A DNA stretch of 64,000 nt, from the NCBI GenBank assembly GCA_022836615.1, contig MU405274.1, forward strand, positions 1-64,000, given 5' to 3'. This DNA is from Annulohypoxylon bovei var. microspora. Lineage: Eukaryota > Ascomycota > Sordariomycetes > Xylariales > Hypoxylaceae. The notes beneath the pieces were generated by a model. It was not told the DNA's origin and searched no databases. It saw only the letters and a program-made list of their open reading frames with translations. Made by a program: the position numbers and the translations under genes. This document shows, piece by piece, positions 61,889 through 64,000 of this stretch (position 1 is its first letter; each line of letters starts with the position of its first letter).

Positions 61889-62698
61889 CCCGGGTAAGCA
61901 ACCATACAGCTCGTCCATCCTCATCTGTACCTATACTTATATCTGTACCGAAAGAGCCCAAGATCGGCTTACATGCATCCCCGGACGTGGCACAGAGCAA
62001 ACGACGCCAGATACGGATGTAACAAGCGATGAGCTTTTTTCGGTCGACTACCTATTGGGAATGGAGACCCCTGAATCTCGCCTTGTTTCGTCTTTGCTTA
62101 TTATATCTCACATTATGGTCCCCATTGGCAACATGATAATAATAATAGACCTTTGCATACAGTGGCTGAACTAGGAACCCGTATCTGTGCGCTGTTATAT
62201 GGGTGTATGTAAGGGAGAGATGTTTGCTAGATAGATCTCTTAGCTTCGTTAGCTCTATACTTCTATCATCCAAAGAGATCTTGATCGATTACTCGGGACG
62301 GGCGGTTGGATCTTCCACATTCATTTGAATACCTTTTCCGATGCCGGCAGTGTATCATCCTGATACCAGCTCAAAAGGCCATACTCTAGCTTGAGCCTGT
62401 AATCGAAGCCAGGAGGTAGGTAGTTTATGAACTACATGTTCGAAACGTGAACAATAATATGGTTGAAAATCAATCGATTCTATCTTTGCTATCTGAGCTA
62501 AAAGCTACAATTGAAGTAAAAGTTAGGTACCTAGTAAGTAATCAGCCAGTAGATATGAACTTCCCATACTGCGACAGCAAAGCAGAGAGGTACATAGCAG
62601 AGCTAATAGTAGAGCTATCTAGATCAGCATCCATGAATCTTTAAGATAATCCCATTGTGAAATAGTCAAAGCTGGATTTTGCAGATTTTGCACACCCA
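61889..62698. other. Intergenic region, no gene recognised
   Basis: About 0.8 kb between the fold-back element and the 3' end of the SNF2-family gene. No coding pattern. Confidence 0.5.
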
Positions 62699-64000
62699 CT
62701 AATGTGACTGTGCGGGAGGCGCCTCTTCGTCGCCGTTGTCGCCGTTGTTACCGTTCTCGCCGTCTTCGTTTCCTTCCACCATCTCGTTGTCGTCATCCTC
62801 GTCCTCGGATGCCATCTTCCGCCATTCTTCCTCATCTAGATACTCGTTCATGATATCATCAAACTCAGCATCATCTTCTTGGTCATTCTGAGAAACCTCA
62901 TCATTCGCAGCCTCATCATTTGCAGCATCATCTTCTTGGTCACTCATAGAAACGTCATCATTCGCAGCCTCAGCAGCCTTAGCAGCCTTTTTGGCCTCTC
63001 GATGTTCGGTACGGCTTGCATTAGTATCACCAGACGTGACATCTTTCATAAATGCCGCATCAATCTCAGCCAGAGATAGGTTGTTATCCAGGGCTCGTAG
63101 CTCCCTGGAGTCGATTCTTCTCGCCCGAGCCTCCGCCTTCTCTCGGATGGACTTGTCGATATCCTGGGCCGTAAACTTGGCCTTTCCTAGCAGCATCGTG
63201 AGACGCTCAAGCTTCCATTCCGAGACGAGCATGAAGTTAATCTGAGGCTGTGGTAGCATCTCAATGTTCTTCGCCCCTAGCCGGACCCGCAGCATCAGCT
63301 CCATCGCTCTCTCGAGGACGGCGGATTTGTTGAGGTCTTCGGCTGTCCACACACGCGTGGTGGCGCCTTCGTTTGGTTTGCCATATGATAGCAACCGTCG
63401 GTGGTTGTTCTTCTTGTGCGAAAAGTGACTTCTCACGTCGCTTGGAAACTTCTTGAATTCGTCGTAGTACGCGGCACGTGGCTTGATAAGGAGGAACTTC
63501 TCATAGTCGTCATCGAATAGGTGGGACATTCCTTCATCTCTGATGCGTTTAGGTCGATGTTTCTGTATCTTCACTCCAGATCCAAGACCGTTCAGCTTTA
63601 ATCGTTTTGCTGCTGGCTCCCCTTCTTCATCTTCTTCCCCCTCCTGTTCTTCCTCAGCACCCTTCTTCTCCTCTTCCTCGTCGGCGAGTAAATTCATGTC
63701 TTCCATAAGCTCTCGCGCCTCCGGAGTTTTCCACGCCTCATCGATTTCATACTGGAACAGATTCAATAATTGGACGAGGACCCCAATCATAGGACCTTGT
63801 GCGCGAGTCCCTAATTCAGGAAGGATCTTCTCGACCTGTCGACTCTCGCAGAACTCGTGGTATGAGTTATTGACCTTCAACCGATAGACCTTGACGTCAG
63901 ATGATTGTCCGACCTATGATCGGTTAGTAAATTAATTGGATAATGAATAGGTAAATATCGAATAACTTACCCGAATGACTCGATGTATAGCCTGCCACTG
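62699..64000 (-). CDS. SNF2-family ATPase, C-terminal part (runs off the window)
   Basis: The gene enters from beyond position 64000 and ends at 62699. Visible coding is 64000-63971 and 63913-62699 (57-nt intron, donor GTAAGT, acceptor ATAG), about 414 residues. Across the intron the frame reads QAIHRVIRVGQ followed by VKVYRL, helicase motif VI of SNF2 ATPases, whose arginines contact ATP. After it come ESRQVEKILPEL, then a long acidic, Lys-containing tail with AAKRLKLN and an RRLLSYGKPNEG segment. Near the end are repeated DDAANDE/SQNDQEDD acidic stretches. The protein is presumably nuclear and remodels chromatin or works in repair; the subfamily cannot be fixed without the ATPase core, which lies outside. 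Confidence 0.85.

Noticed and set aside
1..64000. CRISPR arrays, operons, prophage or insertion sequences
   Set aside because: Gene structure with spliceosomal introns shows a fungal nuclear genome; no regularly spaced repeats of CRISPR type were seen.

Overview
The window is nuclear DNA of a filamentous ascomycete (Pezizomycotina, most likely a Sordariomycete). Protein genes carry short introns (about 49-120 nt) with GTAAGT-like donors, CTAAC/CTAAT branch sites and YAG acceptors. An AT-rich block has the pattern of repeat-induced point mutation (RIP). The recognisable proteins (Ten1, Snf7, Atg5, a CSA-type WD40 protein, a mid-protein Zn2Cys6 factor) are of fungal type. There are no operons, CRISPR arrays or bacterial features.

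Layout. 0.7-7.4 kb: an ER DnaJ chaperone ending in KDEL (scj1), a METTL7-like methyltransferase, a disordered repeat protein, and a four-TM MARVEL-like membrane protein. 11.9-15.7 kb: a small conserved-looking protein of unknown function, a Ten1 telomere-capping subunit, and Snf7/Vps32 of ESCRT-III. 16.7-20.1 kb: a strongly AT-rich, RIP-like island ending in two 777-bp direct repeats. 22.5-31.0 kb: one gene for a 2787-residue acidic, repetitive protein. 33.4-34.2 kb: an alpha/beta hydrolase broken by a single in-frame TAG. 36.1-38.9 kb: a CSA/Rad28 WD40 protein divergent from a possible Rrn10-like factor. 38.9-52.5 kb: a gene-poor stretch with microsatellites. 52.5-56.2 kb: a six-exon Zn2Cys6 transcription factor. 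58.7-59.7 kb: atg5, with a GC-AG intron. 61.06-61.89 kb: a fold-back transposable element with 271-bp inverted arms and a TA target duplication. 62.7-64.0 kb: the C-terminal end of an SNF2-family ATPase that continues outside the window.

The genes are mostly unrelated housekeeping functions (ER folding, ESCRT, autophagy, telomere capping, transcription-coupled repair, rDNA transcription, chromatin), so no pathway cluster is evident. The items most worth checking are: the substituted position in Atg5 where the Atg12 acceptor lysine is expected; the fold-back element with five internal copies of one 13-mer; the RIP-degraded repeat pair; the hydrolase nonsense codon in a CpA context; UPR-like sites upstream of scj1; and the giant acidic protein. 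I found no convincing undescribed multi-gene system. All gene models were spliced by eye from reading frame, splice consensus and family resemblance; no database search was run.
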